Shown: positions 18,448 to 28,645 of the stretch, one piece after another
How positions within the stretch are numbered: the first letter of the stretch is position 1
Layout: every line of letters begins with the position of its first letter
Assembly: GCF_940807255.1 (NCBI RefSeq)
Contig: NZ_CALNWY010000004.1
Span: 1-64,000 of the forward strand
Direction of reading: 5' to 3'
Origin: Mixta sp. Marseille-Q2659
GTDB taxonomy: Bacteria; Pseudomonadota; Gammaproteobacteria; Enterobacterales; Enterobacteriaceae
DNA: 64,000 bases
Notes under the pieces: model-generated
Told to the model about the DNA's origin: nothing
What the model saw: only the letters and a program-made list of their open reading frames with translations
The model's database searches: none
Translations under genes and position numbers: made by a program

Positions 18448-19224
18448 ATGTCTGTTGTTAAATGGGGTCACTGGCTGGGCGCTGCAGCCATCAGCCTGAG
18501 CGTCGCAGGCCACGCCGTGGCGGCGGAAAATATCACTGTTTTTGCGGCGGCGTCGCTGACCAACGCGCTACAGGATATTGTCAGCCAGTATGAAAAAAAT
18601 AAGCATGAGATAAAAATCGTCACCTCTTATGCTTCCTCTTCAACGCTGGCGCGCCAGATAGAGCAGGGCGCACCCGCCGATCTGTTTATTTCTGCCGATC
18701 AGCAGTGGATGGATTACGCGGCGCAGAAAAACAGCATTGAGCAGGATTCCCGCTACACGCTGCTGGGCAACGATCTGGTACTGATCGCACCTGCAGATGC
18801 CCATGCCAAAGCGGTCAGCATCGATAAAAATACCGACTGGAAAAGCCTGTTAAAAGGCCAGCGTATCGCTACCGGCGACCCGGACCATGTTCCGGCAGGA
18901 ATTTATGCGAAAGAGGCCTTACAAAATCTTGGAGCCTGGGATACGCTGTCGCCGGTTATGGCGCGCGCCAATAATGTGCGAGCCGCACTGGCGCTGGTGG
19001 AACGTAACGAAACGCCTTACGGCATCGTTTACGGTTCCGACGCCGTAGCCAGCAAAAACGTGACGGTGGTGGGACGTTTCCCGGAAAACAGCCATAAGCC
19101 GGTTGAGTATCCGATGGCCATCGTTAAAGATCATCGTCAGCCCATGGTCAGCGCGTTTTATGACTACCTCAAAGGACCTGAGGCGGCGGCAATATTTAAA
19201 AAATATGGATTTACCCCACGCTAA
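18448..19224 (+). CDS. modA: Molybdate ABC transporter substrate-binding protein
   Basis: A 258-aa periplasmic protein with a signal peptide ending near AVAAEN. The mature part starts with VFAAASLTNAL and holds YASSSTLARQIEQGAPADLFISAD and VMARANNVRAAL, the ModA oxyanion-binding segments. It delivers molybdate or tungstate to ModB. Its TAA stop shares a base with the modB ATG. Control by ModE is expected from the operator directly upstream. Confidence 0.97.
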   Translation: MSVVKWGHWLGAAAISLSVAGHAVAAENITVFAAASLTNALQDIVSQYEKNKHEIKIVTSYASSSTLARQIEQGAPADLFISADQQWMDYAAQKNSIEQDSRYTLLGNDLVLIAPADAHAKAVSIDKNTDWKSLLKGQRIATGDPDHVPAGIYAKEALQNLGAWDTLSPVMARANNVRAALALVERNETPYGIVYGSDAVASKNVTVVGRFPENSHKPVEYPMAIVKDHRQPMVSAFYDYLKGPEAAAIFKKYGFTPR

Positions 19225-19913
19225 TGATACTGAGTGATGTTGAATGGCAGGCTGTTGAACTCAGCCTGAAAGTCTCTGCCATTGCCGTTATTGCCAGTTT
19301 GCCGTTAGGCATTTTTCTCGCCTGGCTGCTGGCGCGCTGTCAGTTCCGCGGCAAAGCGCTGCTGGACAGCCTGATTCATCTGCCGCTGGTGCTGCCGCCA
19401 GTAGTGGTGGGCTATCTGCTGTTATTGTCGCTGGGACGGCGCGGCTGGCTTGGCGCATGGTTGTATGACTGGTTCGGCATCAGCTTTGCCTTTAGCTGGC
19501 GCGGCGCGGCGTTAGCGGCCGCGGTGGTGGCACTGCCGCTGATGGTGCGGGCAATTCGCCTGGCGCTGGAAGCGGTCGATCCGAAACTGGAGCAGGCGGC
19601 GCGCACCTTAGGCGCCGGTCGCTGGCGGGTTTTTTTTACCATCACGCTGCCATTAACGCTGCCCGGACTGATCGCCGGCACCGTTCTTGCCTTCGCCCGT
19701 TCGCTGGGCGAATTCGGTGCCACCATTACTTTTGTCTCTAATATTCCTGGCGAAACCCGCACCATTCCGCTGGCGATGTTTACCCTGTTAGAAATGCCGG
19801 GGGCCGAAGCCAACGCCGCCAGGCTCTGCCTGATTGCTATCGCGCTGGCGTTGATCTCGCTATTGCTGTCGGAATGGCTGGCCCGCTGGGGCCGTAAGCG
19901 TCTGGGGGGCTGA
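19224..19913 (+). CDS. modB: Molybdate ABC transporter permease
   Basis: A 229-aa inner-membrane permease with about five membrane segments. The cytoplasmic EAA loop ([16 protein letters not shown]), which contacts the ATPase ModC, is clear in the second half. Length equals E. coli ModB. Start and stop codons overlap those of modA and modC by one base, so the three are translated from one transcript. Confidence 0.97.
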   Translation: MILSDVEWQAVELSLKVSAIAVIASLPLGIFLAWLLARCQFRGKALLDSLIHLPLVLPPVVVGYLLLLSLGRRGWLGAWLYDWFGISFAFSWRGAALAAAVVALPLMVRAIRLALEAVDPKLEQAARTLGAGRWRVFFTITLPLTLPGLIAGTVLAFARSLGEFGATITFVSNIPGETRTIPLAMFTLLEMPGAEANAARLCLIAIALALISLLLSEWLARWGRKRLGG

Positions 19914-20974
19914 TGCTGGAACTTAATTTTACGCTGCAACAGGGCGACAGCACGTTGCAGATCGATACTCAGCTGCCGGCCAAAGGCATTACTGCCGTTT
20001 TTGGCGTCTCCGGCGCGGGAAAAACCTCGTTGATCAACGCTATCGCCGGGCTGGCGCAGCCGCAGCAGGGTTTTATTCGCCTGAATGGCCGCACGCTCAG
20101 CAATGCTGAGGAAAAAGTCTGGCTGCCGCCGGAAAAACGGCGCATCGGCTATGTCTTTCAGGAGGCGCGCCTCTTTCCTCATTATCGGGTGCGCGGCAAT
20201 TTGCGCTACGGCATGGCGAAAAGCCGCCAGCCGCAGTTTGATGCACTGGTCAATCTTTTGGGCATCGGTGAGTTGCTGGATCGTTTTCCCTGGTCGCTTT
20301 CCGGCGGTGAAAAACAGCGGGTCGCCATTGGCCGCGCGCTGCTTACCGCGCCCGATATTTTGCTAATGGATGAGCCGCTGGCGGCGCTGGATCTGCCGCG
20401 CAAACGCGAACTGCTGCCCTATCTGCAAAAGCTGGCGAAGCAGGTGGATATTCCTCTGCTTTATGTTTCGCATAGCCTGGATGAGATTTTACAGCTGGCC
20501 GATCGGGTATTGGTGTTGGACAACGGACAAGTGAAAGCCTCCGGCACGCTGGAGGAGGTCTGGAGCAGCAGCGCGCTGCGTCCGTGGCTGCCGCGTAGCG
20601 AACAAAGCACCGTGTTGCGCGTACAGGTGCTGGAGCAGCATCCCGATTACGCGATGACCGCGCTTTCGCTGGGCGATCAGCATATTTGGGTCAGCCGTGT
20701 CGACGCGCCGCAGAAAACGCCGCTGCGTATTCGTATTCAGTCGGCGGATGTGTCGTTAACGCTTCAACCGCCGCTGAACAGCACCATTCGTAATGTGCTG
20801 CCTGCCCAGGTCAGCGAGCTGATTGAGGTGGATAATCAGCAGGTCGAGGTCAAACTGCGCATCGGTGCCAGCGAGCTGTGGGCGCGTATTACGCCCTGGG
20901 CGCGCGATGAACTGGCGATCAAGCCGGGAATGTGGCTGTTTGCCCAGATTAAAAGCGTTTCAATCAGCTCCTGA
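19913..20974 (+). CDS. modC: Molybdate ABC transporter ATP-binding protein
   Basis: A 353-aa ATPase. The N-terminal domain has Walker [10 protein letters not shown], the Q-loop [14 protein letters not shown], signature LSGGEKQR, and Walker [13 protein letters not shown]; the switch His is in YVSHSLDE. The C-terminal part (about 285-353) is a Mop domain of the kind that senses molybdate and can inhibit transport. It closes the modABC operon. Confidence 0.97.
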   Translation: MLELNFTLQQGDSTLQIDTQLPAKGITAVFGVSGAGKTSLINAIAGLAQPQQGFIRLNGRTLSNAEEKVWLPPEKRRIGYVFQEARLFPHYRVRGNLRYGMAKSRQPQFDALVNLLGIGELLDRFPWSLSGGEKQRVAIGRALLTAPDILLMDEPLAALDLPRKRELLPYLQKLAKQVDIPLLYVSHSLDEILQLADRVLVLDNGQVKASGTLEEVWSSSALRPWLPRSEQSTVLRVQVLEQHPDYAMTALSLGDQHIWVSRVDAPQKTPLRIRIQSADVSLTLQPPLNSTIRNVLPAQVSELIEVDNQQVEVKLRIGASELWARITPWARDELAIKPGMWLFAQIKSVSISS

Positions 20975-20995
20975 TGCCTGACAGCGTATAAAGCG

Positions 20996-21025
20996 GGCGG
21001 AGCCGGCAACCCGATCGGCTCCGCC
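20996..21025. terminator. Hairpin between convergent modC and ybhA
   Basis: GGCGGAGCCG (20996-21005) pairs with CGGCTCCGCC (21016-21025) over a 10-nt loop. No long T-run follows on either strand, so this is a weak or Rho-assisted terminator candidate. Confidence 0.5.
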
Positions 21026-21068
21026 AGGCAAAGAAACGCCTTCAGCGGCGGAAAAACGCCGCCTGCGA

Positions 21069-21887
21069 TTACAGCACTTCGCGGCGGATCGTCTCGGCAA
21101 TACCCGGTTCGAGATTGGTGCCGATCACCCGCGCGGCGCGTGCTTTAATCGCCTCATCGGCATTGCCCATCGCCACGCCCAGCCCGACATTTTCCAGCAT
21201 GCTGAGATCGTTATAGTTATCACCGAACGCCAGCACATCCTTCATCTCCAGCCCCTGTGACGCCACCCATTCCGCCAGGCGTTTGCCTTTGCTGTTGCCC
21301 GCCTGCGCAATATCCACCTGATCGTGCCACGACCATTCGCACGCCAGCCCCAGCTCCTGTTCGACGCTATCGGCAAACTGCTGTAGCGCTCGCGTATCGG
21401 GATGAGAAAGGGCGAACTTCCAGATCGCCTGCGCATCTTGTGCGGCGGCGGCTAAATCGGGCACCTGCAAAAACAGCGGACGCTGATGAGGCGGCAGCGA
21501 CTCAGCCCACAAGAGCGTGCGCTCCACATGACCGGTCGGCGTCTGATAGAGCATCGCATCATCGACATACAGCAGTCCGTGGATTGCCTGCTGATCAAGC
21601 ATTTCAATTACTTTTAGTGCCTGTGGTTTTGCCAGCGGATCGGCGGAAAGCACTTTTTTTGCCTGATAATCATACAAATAAGTACCGTTACAGCAGATTG
21701 CAGGTGTATCTAACGCCAGCGCCTGATAAAAAGGATGAATGGCGCAGTGATGACGTCCGGTCACAATCAGGATTTTCACCCCGGCCCGTTTCGCCTCGGC
21801 CAGCGCGGCCAAAGATTCAGGAAGAATAGTTTTACGCGGCGTCAGCAGCGTACCGTCAAGGTCGAGGGCAATCACGCGATAGCTCAT
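21069..21887 (-). CDS. ybhA: HAD-family sugar/pyridoxal phosphatase YbhA
   Basis: A 272-aa Cof-type HAD phosphatase. Motif I is DLDGTLLT with the nucleophile Asp8, motif II is VTGRH, and motif IV is FGDNYNDLSML. E. coli YbhA has the same length and location and acts on pyridoxal phosphate and sugar phosphates such as fructose 1,6-bisphosphate in vitro. It is divergent from pgl and convergent with modC. Physiological role is not settled. Confidence 0.93.
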   Translation of the reverse strand: MSYRVIALDLDGTLLTPRKTILPESLAALAEAKRAGVKILIVTGRHHCAIHPFYQALALDTPAICCNGTYLYDYQAKKVLSADPLAKPQALKVIEMLDQQAIHGLLYVDDAMLYQTPTGHVERTLLWAESLPPHQRPLFLQVPDLAAAAQDAQAIWKFALSHPDTRALQQFADSVEQELGLACEWSWHDQVDIAQAGNSKGKRLAEWVASQGLEMKDVLAFGDNYNDLSMLENVGLGVAMGNADEAIKARAARVIGTNLEPGIAETIRREVL

Positions 21888-22044
21888 AGTTAATTCCGCC
21901 AGTCATTATTAGCAAAGCAGCGATGTTACACCCTGCGACGCCGGGCACCAAATGACAGCGGCAGAAACAATCCGACGGGCGTGGTAAAACGCGCTACCCT
22001 TTGCCTCAGGTAAAAAATTACAGGTAATAAGACAAGGAGAATTC

Positions 22045-23040
22045 ATGAAGCAAGTTGTGTATACCGCCAGTCCCGAAAGCCAGCAGATTCACGTCTGGCG
22101 TATGAGCGAGGAGGGCGCGCTGACGCTGTTGCAGGTCGTGGACGTCGCCGGTCAGGTGCAGCCGATGGTGGTCAATCCAACCCAGCCCTTTTTATATGTC
22201 GGCGTGCGCCCGCAGTTCCGCACTATCGCTTACCGCATCGCGGAAGATGGCACTCTGAGCGAAGCGGGCCAGGCATCGCTGCCCGGTAGCCCGACGCATA
22301 TCTCGACCGATCGCCAGGGCAAATTCCTGTTTTGCGGCTCCTATAACGACGCCTGCGTCAGCATCAGTCCGATTGGTGCCGACGGCGTGCCGCTGGAGCC
22401 GAGCCAGGTGATTAATGGTCTGGAAGGCTGCCACTCCGCCAATATCGGCAGTGATAATCAGACGCTGTTCGTACCGGCGCTGAAGCAGGATCGTATCTGC
22501 CTGTTTGATGTTCACGCTACGGGTAAACTGACGCCGCATCAGCAACCGCAGGTGACAACCGTCGAGGGCGCAGGCCCGCGTCATATGGTATTCCACCCAA
22601 ATCAGCAGTACGCCTATTGCGTTAACGAACTTAACAGCACGGTAGACGTCTGGCAGCTGCGCAACGCTAACGGCGAGGTCGAGTGCGTTCAGAGCCTGGA
22701 TATGCAGCCTGCTGATTTCACCGGCACGCGCTGGGCGGCGGATATTCACTTAACGCCGAATGGCCGTCATCTTTACGCCTGCGATCGTACCTCCAGCACC
22801 CTGACAATCTTTAGCGTCAGCGAAGATGGCGGATTATTAACGCTGGAAGGGCATCAGCCGACCGAAACGCAGCCACGCGGTTTTAATATTGATCAAAGCG
22901 GACAATATTTGGTGGCGGCCGGGCAGAAATCGCACCATATCGAAGTCTACCGCATCGGCGGCGAGCAGGGGCTGTTAACGCCGCTGGCACGCTACGCGGT
23001 CGGCCAGGGTCCGATGTGGGTGGTGATCCACGCGCTGTAA
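22045..23040 (+). CDS. pgl: 6-phosphogluconolactonase
   Basis: A 331-aa seven-bladed beta-propeller lactonase of the YbhE type, which hydrolyses 6-phosphogluconolactone in the oxidative pentose phosphate pathway. The repeated blade motifs are visible (for example [47 protein letters not shown]). Length equals the E. coli protein, and ybhA lies next to it as there. Start [18 protein letters not shown] with AAGGAGAAT before it. Confidence 0.96.
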   Translation: MKQVVYTASPESQQIHVWRMSEEGALTLLQVVDVAGQVQPMVVNPTQPFLYVGVRPQFRTIAYRIAEDGTLSEAGQASLPGSPTHISTDRQGKFLFCGSYNDACVSISPIGADGVPLEPSQVINGLEGCHSANIGSDNQTLFVPALKQDRICLFDVHATGKLTPHQQPQVTTVEGAGPRHMVFHPNQQYAYCVNELNSTVDVWQLRNANGEVECVQSLDMQPADFTGTRWAADIHLTPNGRHLYACDRTSSTLTIFSVSEDGGLLTLEGHQPTETQPRGFNIDQSGQYLVAAGQKSHHIEVYRIGGEQGLLTPLARYAVGQGPMWVVIHAL

Positions 23041-23047
23041 AACTTGA

Positions 23048-23089
23048 GCCGCATCGCAGTTTCGGCTGCGTTGCGGCAGGTTATTTTTT
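23048..23089 (+). terminator. Terminator after pgl
   Basis: An imperfect hairpin, GCCGCA...TGCGGC (23048-23077) with an inner GCAG/CTGC pair, is followed by TTATTTTTTG. It starts 8 bp after the pgl stop. Confidence 0.65.
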
Positions 23090-23178
23090 GTCAGATCAAA
23101 TTATTGCACTTTCCGGGTTGTGTTTATTTCGCCGTCGGGTTGACCTAACCGCGGAGATTACTCAACAAGGAAGCTATC

Positions 23179-23919
23179 ATGACCCCGCTACGCAATATCT
23201 GCCCATCCCTGCTGCTGTTCAGCCTGCTGTTTTCCACCGCCGCTGGTGCAGAAGCGGTTCCTCACTATTTAACTGCCTCAGAAGCGCCGGATAGCCTGGC
23301 TATACTGCCGCCGCCGCCCGACTTTAACAGCGTTGATTTCCTGCGGGATAAGGCGATGTACGATTGGGGCGTTGCGCAGCGCAGAACCGCGCGTGGCAAA
23401 CTTGCCTGGCAGGATGCGAATGTTAAAGCGGAAAATATTCCGCTGCTATTTGCCGATGCGTTTGACTATCCGCTGAGTAAAGAACAGGCGCCTGAAATTT
23501 ACCGCCTGATGATTACCATGAAAGAAGATGCGGGAACCTGGGCTACCGCCAGCGCGAAAAAACATTAGCAACGCATACGACCGTTCTCTTTTTACGGCGT
23601 GCCGACCTGTCGCCAGGAGGATGAGCAAACGCTGGCGGGCGAAGGCTCTTATCCTTCCGGCCATACCACTATTGGTTGGGCGTTAGCACTGGTGCTGGCG
23701 GAGATCAATCCGGCACGTCAGCAGGAAATCATGCGACGCGGACTGGAGATTGGCGAAAGTCGGGTAATTTGCGGCTATCACTGGCAAAGCGATATTGATG
23801 CCGCACGTATTATGGCAGCGGCCGTGGTGGCCAGGCTGCACAGCAACGCGCAGTTCAGTCAGCAGATGATTAAAGCCAAAGAGGAGTTCAAACGGCTGGC
23901 GGCTGGCGGAGCGCAATAG
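23179..23919 (+). pseudogene. Class A non-specific acid phosphatase (PhoN/PhoC type) broken by one amber codon
   Basis: A PAP2-type periplasmic phosphatase of 246 codons, with signal peptide (about 1-24) and an in-frame TAG at 23566-23568. Reading through, the three-part signature is complete: K-X6-RP around the stop (KKH*QRIRP), PSGHT, and [14 protein letters not shown] with its catalytic His and Asp. The stop replaces a position that is usually Tyr (TAT/TAC to TAG), so one base change explains it. No frameshift is seen. It is either a recent null allele, a sequencing error, or read through by a suppressor. The neighbours do not depend on it. Confidence 0.88.
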
Positions 23920-23936
23920 CGCCCCGCCGGATAGTA

Positions 23937-24413
23937 TTAGCTGTAAAGTACCGTAATCGACGCGCTGGCGAGGCGGTGGAAATGGACGTTAAAGCCCACC
24001 ATCGCGCCGCTGGCGTTTTCATCGACCTCGATTTTTTCCACGTCCAGCGCGTGAACGGTAAAAATATAGCGATGGCTTTCGCCCTGCGGTGGTGCCGCGC
24101 CGCCGTAGCCCGCCTTACCAAAATCGGTACGCGTCTGAATCGCCTCTTCAGGCAGCGCCGTCTGGCCCGATCCCGCGCCCTGCGGCAGCACGGTCACCTC
24201 AGCGGGGATATTCGCCACCACCCAATGCCACCAGCCAGAACCGGTCGGCGCATCGGGATCGTAACAGGTCACTACAAAGCTTTTGGTGCCATCCGGCACC
24301 TCATCCCAGGCGAGATGCGGTGAAATATTATCGCCCTGGTAGCCCATGCCGTTAAATACATGGCGCTCCGGCATCTTCTCTCCGTCGTTGAAATTATGGC
24401 TGTAAATCCTCAT
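23937..24413 (-). CDS. ybhB: YbhB-like phosphatidylethanolamine-binding protein family (RKIP-like)
   Basis: A 158-aa cytoplasmic PEBP/RKIP-fold protein. The family motifs DPDAPTGSGWWHWVV and FGKAGYGGAAPPQGESHRY form the anion-binding pocket. It starts at MRIYSHNFNDGEKMP (24413) as E. coli YbhB does; an upstream in-frame ATG has no homologous sequence after it. Function in bacteria is unknown; kinase inhibitor is a name taken from the eukaryotic family. It is downstream of the DJ-1 and curA genes on the same strand, with a 14-bp gap. Confidence 0.92.
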   Translation of the reverse strand: MRIYSHNFNDGEKMPERHVFNGMGYQGDNISPHLAWDEVPDGTKSFVVTCYDPDAPTGSGWWHWVVANIPAEVTVLPQGAGSGQTALPEEAIQTRTDFGKAGYGGAAPPQGESHRYIFTVHALDVEKIEVDENASGAMVGFNVHFHRLASASITVLYS

Positions 24414-24427
24414 CGCACCTCCGTTTG

Positions 24428-25108
24428 TTATCGATGCAAAAATTTTAAAAGTTCTTCTGCGGTTGCGGCCGATGAGGCAGGATTCTGTCCGGTAATCAAA
24501 TGACCATCGGTGATTGCCCACACGCCCCAGTCCTCCGTGCGCTCAAACAGGCCGCCCTGATTTTTCAGCTCATCTTCCACCAGAAAAGGAACAATATGGG
24601 TCAGCCCAACCGCCTGTTCTTCGCTGTTGGTAAAGCCGGTAACGCGTTTACCGGCCACCAGCGGCGTACCGTCCGGCTTTTTCGCATGGCGCAGCACGCC
24701 AGGCGCATGGCACACCGCCGCCACTGGCTTGCCGTTGGCAAACAGGTTTTCGATCAGCGCAATACTGTGTTTGTCCTCGGCCAGATCCCAGAGCGGACCG
24801 TGGCCGCCGGGATAAAATACCGCGTCGAACTTGCTGCCATCAATAGTTTCAAGACGTTGCGTATTCGCCAGCGCCTGCTGCGCGGCAATATCCTGACGAA
24901 AGCGTTCAGTATCATGGGTCTGCGCATCGGGCGCATCGCTTTTTGGATCGAGCGGTGGCTGGCCACCCTGCGGGGAAGCCAATACCACGCTGATGCCGGC
25001 ATCTTTAAAGATGTAATAAGGCGCGGCGAACTCTTCCAGCCAGAAGCCGGTTTTTTTGCCGGTGTCGCCCAGCTGGTTGTGCGAGGTTAACACCATCAAA
25101 ATTTTCAT
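24428..25108 (-). CDS. DJ-1/PfpI family protein, Hsp31-like type 1 glutamine amidotransferase fold
   Basis: A 226-aa protein with the nucleophile-elbow Cys in AAVCHAPGVL, the GGHGPLWDL oxyanion segment and an acidic residue near GFTNSEEQ. This group includes glyoxalase III-like and chaperone proteins acting on methylglyoxal or glycated targets; the exact substrate cannot be read from sequence. Its ATG overlaps the stop of the curA-like gene by 4 bp (ATGA), so the two are translationally coupled. It is absent from this place in E. coli. Confidence 0.88.
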   Translation of the reverse strand: MKILMVLTSHNQLGDTGKKTGFWLEEFAAPYYIFKDAGISVVLASPQGGQPPLDPKSDAPDAQTHDTERFRQDIAAQQALANTQRLETIDGSKFDAVFYPGGHGPLWDLAEDKHSIALIENLFANGKPVAAVCHAPGVLRHAKKPDGTPLVAGKRVTGFTNSEEQAVGLTHIVPFLVEDELKNQGGLFERTEDWGVWAITDGHLITGQNPASSAATAEELLKFLHR

Positions 25109-26160
25109 GACTGCTCTCCCGGTTGATCGTCTGCCACCCGAATAACCAGCTTGCCGAAGTTTTTCCCTTCCAGCATGCCGATAAAGGCTTCCGGCGCCTG
25201 CTCCAGCCCGTCGACGATATGTTCACGCAATACCAGACGATCTTCCGCGATCCACTGGCTCATCTGACGGAAAAATTCGTCAAAGCGATCGCCATAATCC
25301 TGAGTGATAATAAAACCCTGCACGCGCAGGCGTTTACGCAGAATCGCGCCCTGGAACAGCGGCAGGTGGTCTTCACCTTGCGGCAGGTTGGTGCTGTTAT
25401 AGTCGGCGATCAGACCGCACAGCGGAATGCGTCCTTTGGTGTTCATCAGCGGCAGTACGGCGTTAAACACTTTGCCGCCGACATTTTCAAAATAGACATC
25501 AATGCCGTCCGGGCAGTGCTGTTTCAGCTGCTCAGCAAGATCGTCGCGGCGGTGATCGACGCAGTGGTCAAAGCCCAGCGTCTCTTGCGCATAGCGGCAT
25601 TTCTCTTCGCCACCGGCAATGCCGACCACACGGCAGCCTTTCAGCTTCGCGATTTGTCCCACTACCGAGCCCACTGCGCCGGTGGCGGCAGCCACCACCA
25701 CGGTTTCGCCCGGCTGCGGATTACCAATATCCAGCAGTCCCATATAGGCGGTAAAACCGGTCATTCCCAGCAGGCTGAGCGCCCAGGAAGGATGCTCCAG
25801 CACCGGGCCCTGTAACTTAAACAGGTCGCTGCCATCCGACAGTGCATAATCCTGCCAGCCGCTCTGGCTCACTACCCAGTCGCCCGCAGCGTAATCGGGA
25901 TGACGCGACGTTTCGACAATCGCCACCGTACCGCCGCCCAACACTTCATTGACGGCAAAAGGCGGCACGTAAGAAGGCGCATCGCTCATGCGACCGCGCA
26001 TATAAGGGTCGAGTGAGAGATAAACCGTCCGCAGCAGAACCTGGCCTTCATCAGGCGTGGGAACCGGCTGCGTGTCGAGGCGGAAGTTATCGGCGGTCGG
26101 CGCGCCGTGCGGACGTGAGGTCAGGATAACCTGACGGTTGCTCTCTTTTTGCTGTGACAT
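25105..26160 (-). CDS. curA: NADP-dependent medium-chain reductase, CurA-like
   Basis: A 351-aa zinc-free medium-chain oxidoreductase. The N-terminal part has LSLDPYMRGRM, the cofactor loop is AAATGAVGSVVGQ, and the centre holds YFENVGGKVFNAVLPL. It is strongly similar to E. coli CurA (YncB), an NADPH-dependent curcumin/alkenal reductase. I chose the second of two tandem ATGs because AGGAG then sits 6 bp upstream. Coupled to the DJ-1 gene, it suggests a small carbonyl-detoxification unit (inference). The symbol rests on family likeness, not location. Confidence 0.8.
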   Translation of the reverse strand: MSQQKESNRQVILTSRPHGAPTADNFRLDTQPVPTPDEGQVLLRTVYLSLDPYMRGRMSDAPSYVPPFAVNEVLGGGTVAIVETSRHPDYAAGDWVVSQSGWQDYALSDGSDLFKLQGPVLEHPSWALSLLGMTGFTAYMGLLDIGNPQPGETVVVAAATGAVGSVVGQIAKLKGCRVVGIAGGEEKCRYAQETLGFDHCVDHRRDDLAEQLKQHCPDGIDVYFENVGGKVFNAVLPLMNTKGRIPLCGLIADYNSTNLPQGEDHLPLFQGAILRKRLRVQGFIITQDYGDRFDEFFRQMSQWIAEDRLVLREHIVDGLEQAPEAFIGMLEGKNFGKLVIRVADDQPGEQS

Positions 26161-26234
26161 CATTTACTCCTGTGCAAATGGGGATGCTAAAAGCGTAGTG
26201 CATCACGCCGCCCCACGCTTTGCGTCAGCCCGCA

Positions 26235-27527
26235 TCAGGCGTCTGAAAAGAGCGCTGGCCGATCGAGCGCGGCGTGAATGGCCTGTGTCAGCTGTTCCAG
26301 CTGCGCGGGCGTCATCACATAAGGCGGCATCACATAAATCAGCTTGCCGAAAGGGCGGATCCAGACGCCGCGTTCGACAAAGAAGCGCTGGATGGCGGCC
26401 AGATTGACCGGATGACGGCTTTCAATCACGCCGATCGCGCCCAACACGCGCGCGTCGGCGACCTGTGGATGCGCGGCCAGCGGCAGCAGCGTCGCACGCA
26501 GCTGCTGCTCGATATTCGCCACCTGCGTTTGCCAGCCGCCTTCCTGCAGCAGCGCGAGGCTGGCGTCGGCCACGGCACAGGCCAGCGGATTGCCCATAAA
26601 GGTTGGCCCGTGCATAAAGCAGCCCGCCGCACCGTTGCTGATGGTGTTGGCAACCTCGCGGGTGGTCAGGGTGGCGGAAAGCGTCATGGTGCCGCCGGTC
26701 AGCGCTTTCCCTACGCAGAGAATATCGGGCGCGATACCGGCATGTTCGCAGGCAAACAGCTTACCGGTGCGGCCAAAGCCGGTAGCGATTTCATCGGCAA
26801 TCAACAGTATCTGATGGCGATCGCACAGGGCGCGTACCGCTTGCAGATAGCGTGGATGATAAAAGCGCATGCCGCCTGCGCCCTGCACGATCGGCTCCAG
26901 GATCACGGCGGCGATGCTGTCGGCATGGTCGTCGATCTGTTGGGCAAAGTCGGCAATATCCTGCTCATCCCAGGCATCGTCAAAACGGCACTGCGGCGCG
27001 GGCGCGAACAGGTGCGTTGGCAGATAGCCCTGCCACAGGCTGTGCATCGAATTCTCCGGGTCGCATACCGACATGGCGGAAAAAGTATCGCCATGATAGC
27101 CGCGCCGCAGCGTTAAAAAGCGCTGCCGTTTCTCGCCGCGCGCCTGCCAGTATTGCAGCGCCATTTTCATTGCGACTTCAACGGCTACCGAGCCGGAATC
27201 CGCCAGAAACACGCACTCCAGCGGCGCGGGCGTCATCGCCACCAGGCGGCGGCAGAGCGCCACGGCAGCAGGATGTGTAATGCCGCCAAACATCACGTGC
27301 GACATTTGCGCCATTTGCTGCTGCAGCGCCTGATTCAGGCGCGGATGGTTATAGCCATGAATCGCCGCCCACCAGGAGGACATGCCGTCCACCAGCTGGC
27401 GGCCATCGGCCAGTTCTAAATAAACGCCTTGCGCGCCGACCACCGGATAGCAGGGCAACGGTTCGCTCATGGAGGTATAAGGGTGCCAAATATGGTCGCG
27501 GTCAAAGGCGAGATCGTCAGATGTCAT
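26235..27527 (-). CDS. bioA: Adenosylmethionine--8-amino-7-oxononanoate aminotransferase
   Basis: A 430-aa class III PLP aminotransferase that makes 7,8-diaminopelargonate using S-adenosylmethionine as amino donor. [13 protein letters not shown], the PLP aspartate segment [15 protein letters not shown] and the Schiff-base Lys in [11 protein letters not shown] are all present. Start chosen at [20 protein letters not shown]; a GTG two codons upstream lies inside the BirA operator. It is divergent from bioBFCD, and both are repressed from the shared operator. Confidence 0.96.
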   Translation of the reverse strand: MTSDDLAFDRDHIWHPYTSMSEPLPCYPVVGAQGVYLELADGRQLVDGMSSWWAAIHGYNHPRLNQALQQQMAQMSHVMFGGITHPAAVALCRRLVAMTPAPLECVFLADSGSVAVEVAMKMALQYWQARGEKRQRFLTLRRGYHGDTFSAMSVCDPENSMHSLWQGYLPTHLFAPAPQCRFDDAWDEQDIADFAQQIDDHADSIAAVILEPIVQGAGGMRFYHPRYLQAVRALCDRHQILLIADEIATGFGRTGKLFACEHAGIAPDILCVGKALTGGTMTLSATLTTREVANTISNGAAGCFMHGPTFMGNPLACAVADASLALLQEGGWQTQVANIEQQLRATLLPLAAHPQVADARVLGAIGVIESRHPVNLAAIQRFFVERGVWIRPFGKLIYVMPPYVMTPAQLEQLTQAIHAALDRPALFSDA

Positions 27528-27532
27528 GATCA

Positions 27533-27567
27533 CTTGTAAACCAAAATAAAAAGATTTAGTTTACAAG
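27533..27567. promoter_or_regulatory. BirA (biotin) operator
   Basis: CTTGTAAAC (27533-27541) and GTTTACAAG (27559-27567) are exact inverted arms separated by 17 AT-rich bases, matching the E. coli bio operator TTGTAAACC-N16-GGTTTACAA except for one arm base. It lies between the bioA and bioB starts and should cover both face-to-face promoters. Confidence 0.95.
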
Positions 27568-27613
27568 TCTACATCAGGTAGCACCATAAAAACGACAATT
27601 TCTGGAGTAAGCA

Positions 27614-28645
27614 ATGGCAATGCGCTGGACGCTGGCAGAGGCTCAGGCCCTGTTTAATAAACCTTTTCTTGAGCTGATGTTTGAAGCGCAACAGGTTCAC
27701 CGGCAGCACTTCGACCCACGACAGGTGCAGGTGAGTACGCTGCTGTCGATCAAAACCGGCGCCTGCCCGGAAGACTGCAAATATTGCCCGCAAAGCGCCC
27801 GTTATAAAACCGGACTGGAAGCGGAGCGTTTGATGGAAGTGGAGGAGGTGCTGGCCTCGGCGCGCAAGGCGAAGGCAGCGGGCTCCTCGCGTTTCTGCAT
27901 GGGCGCGGCGTGGAAAAACCCCAACGATCGCGATATGCCGTACCTCGAAAAAATGGTGCAGGGCGTGAAGGCGATGGGCATGGAAACCTGCATGACGCTC
28001 GGCACGCTGAACGATGAGCAGGCGCAGCGTCTCGGCGCGGCCGGGCTCGATTTCTACAACCACAACCTCGATACCTCGCCGGAATTTTACGGCAATATTA
28101 TTACCACCCGTACCTATCAGGAGCGGCTGGATACGCTGGAAAAAGTGCGCGAGGCGGGCATTAAAGTCTGCTCCGGCGGCATTGTCGGCCTTGGCGAAGA
28201 GGTCAAAGATCGCGCCGCGCTGCTGGTGCAGCTGGCGAACCTGCCGACGCCGCCGGAAAGCGTGCCGATCAATATGCTGGTGAAGGTGAAAGGCACGCCG
28301 CTGGCGGATAACGAGGATGTCGATCCCTTTGATTTTATCCGCACCATCGCCGTGGCGCGCATTATGATGCCAACCTCGCACGTACGTCTCTCCGCCGGAC
28401 GCGAGCAGATGAACGAGCAGACCCAGGCGATGTGCTTTATGGCGGGTGCCAACTCTATTTTCTACGGTTGCAAGCTGCTGACCACGCCGAACCCGGAAGA
28501 GGATAAAGATCTGCTGTTGTTCCGCAAGCTGGGCCTCAACCCTGAACATACCCATACCCGCGCGGGCGATAACGAACAGCAGCAGGCGCTGGCGCAGCAG
28601 CTGATCGAGGCCGATACCACGCAGTTTTACAACGCGGCGCTGTAA
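27614..28645 (+). CDS. bioB: Biotin synthase
   Basis: A 343-aa radical SAM enzyme that inserts sulfur into dethiobiotin. The 4Fe-4S motif is CPEDCKYC (three Cys), and the 2Fe-2S ligands are expected in [18 protein letters not shown] and the Arg in [19 protein letters not shown] is conserved. Its stop shares a base with the bioF start. First gene of bioBFCD under the BirA operator. Confidence 0.97.
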   Translation: MAMRWTLAEAQALFNKPFLELMFEAQQVHRQHFDPRQVQVSTLLSIKTGACPEDCKYCPQSARYKTGLEAERLMEVEEVLASARKAKAAGSSRFCMGAAWKNPNDRDMPYLEKMVQGVKAMGMETCMTLGTLNDEQAQRLGAAGLDFYNHNLDTSPEFYGNIITTRTYQERLDTLEKVREAGIKVCSGGIVGLGEEVKDRAALLVQLANLPTPPESVPINMLVKVKGTPLADNEDVDPFDFIRTIAVARIMMPTSHVRLSAGREQMNEQTQAMCFMAGANSIFYGCKLLTTPNPEEDKDLLLFRKLGLNPEHTHTRAGDNEQQQALAQQLIEADTTQFYNAAL

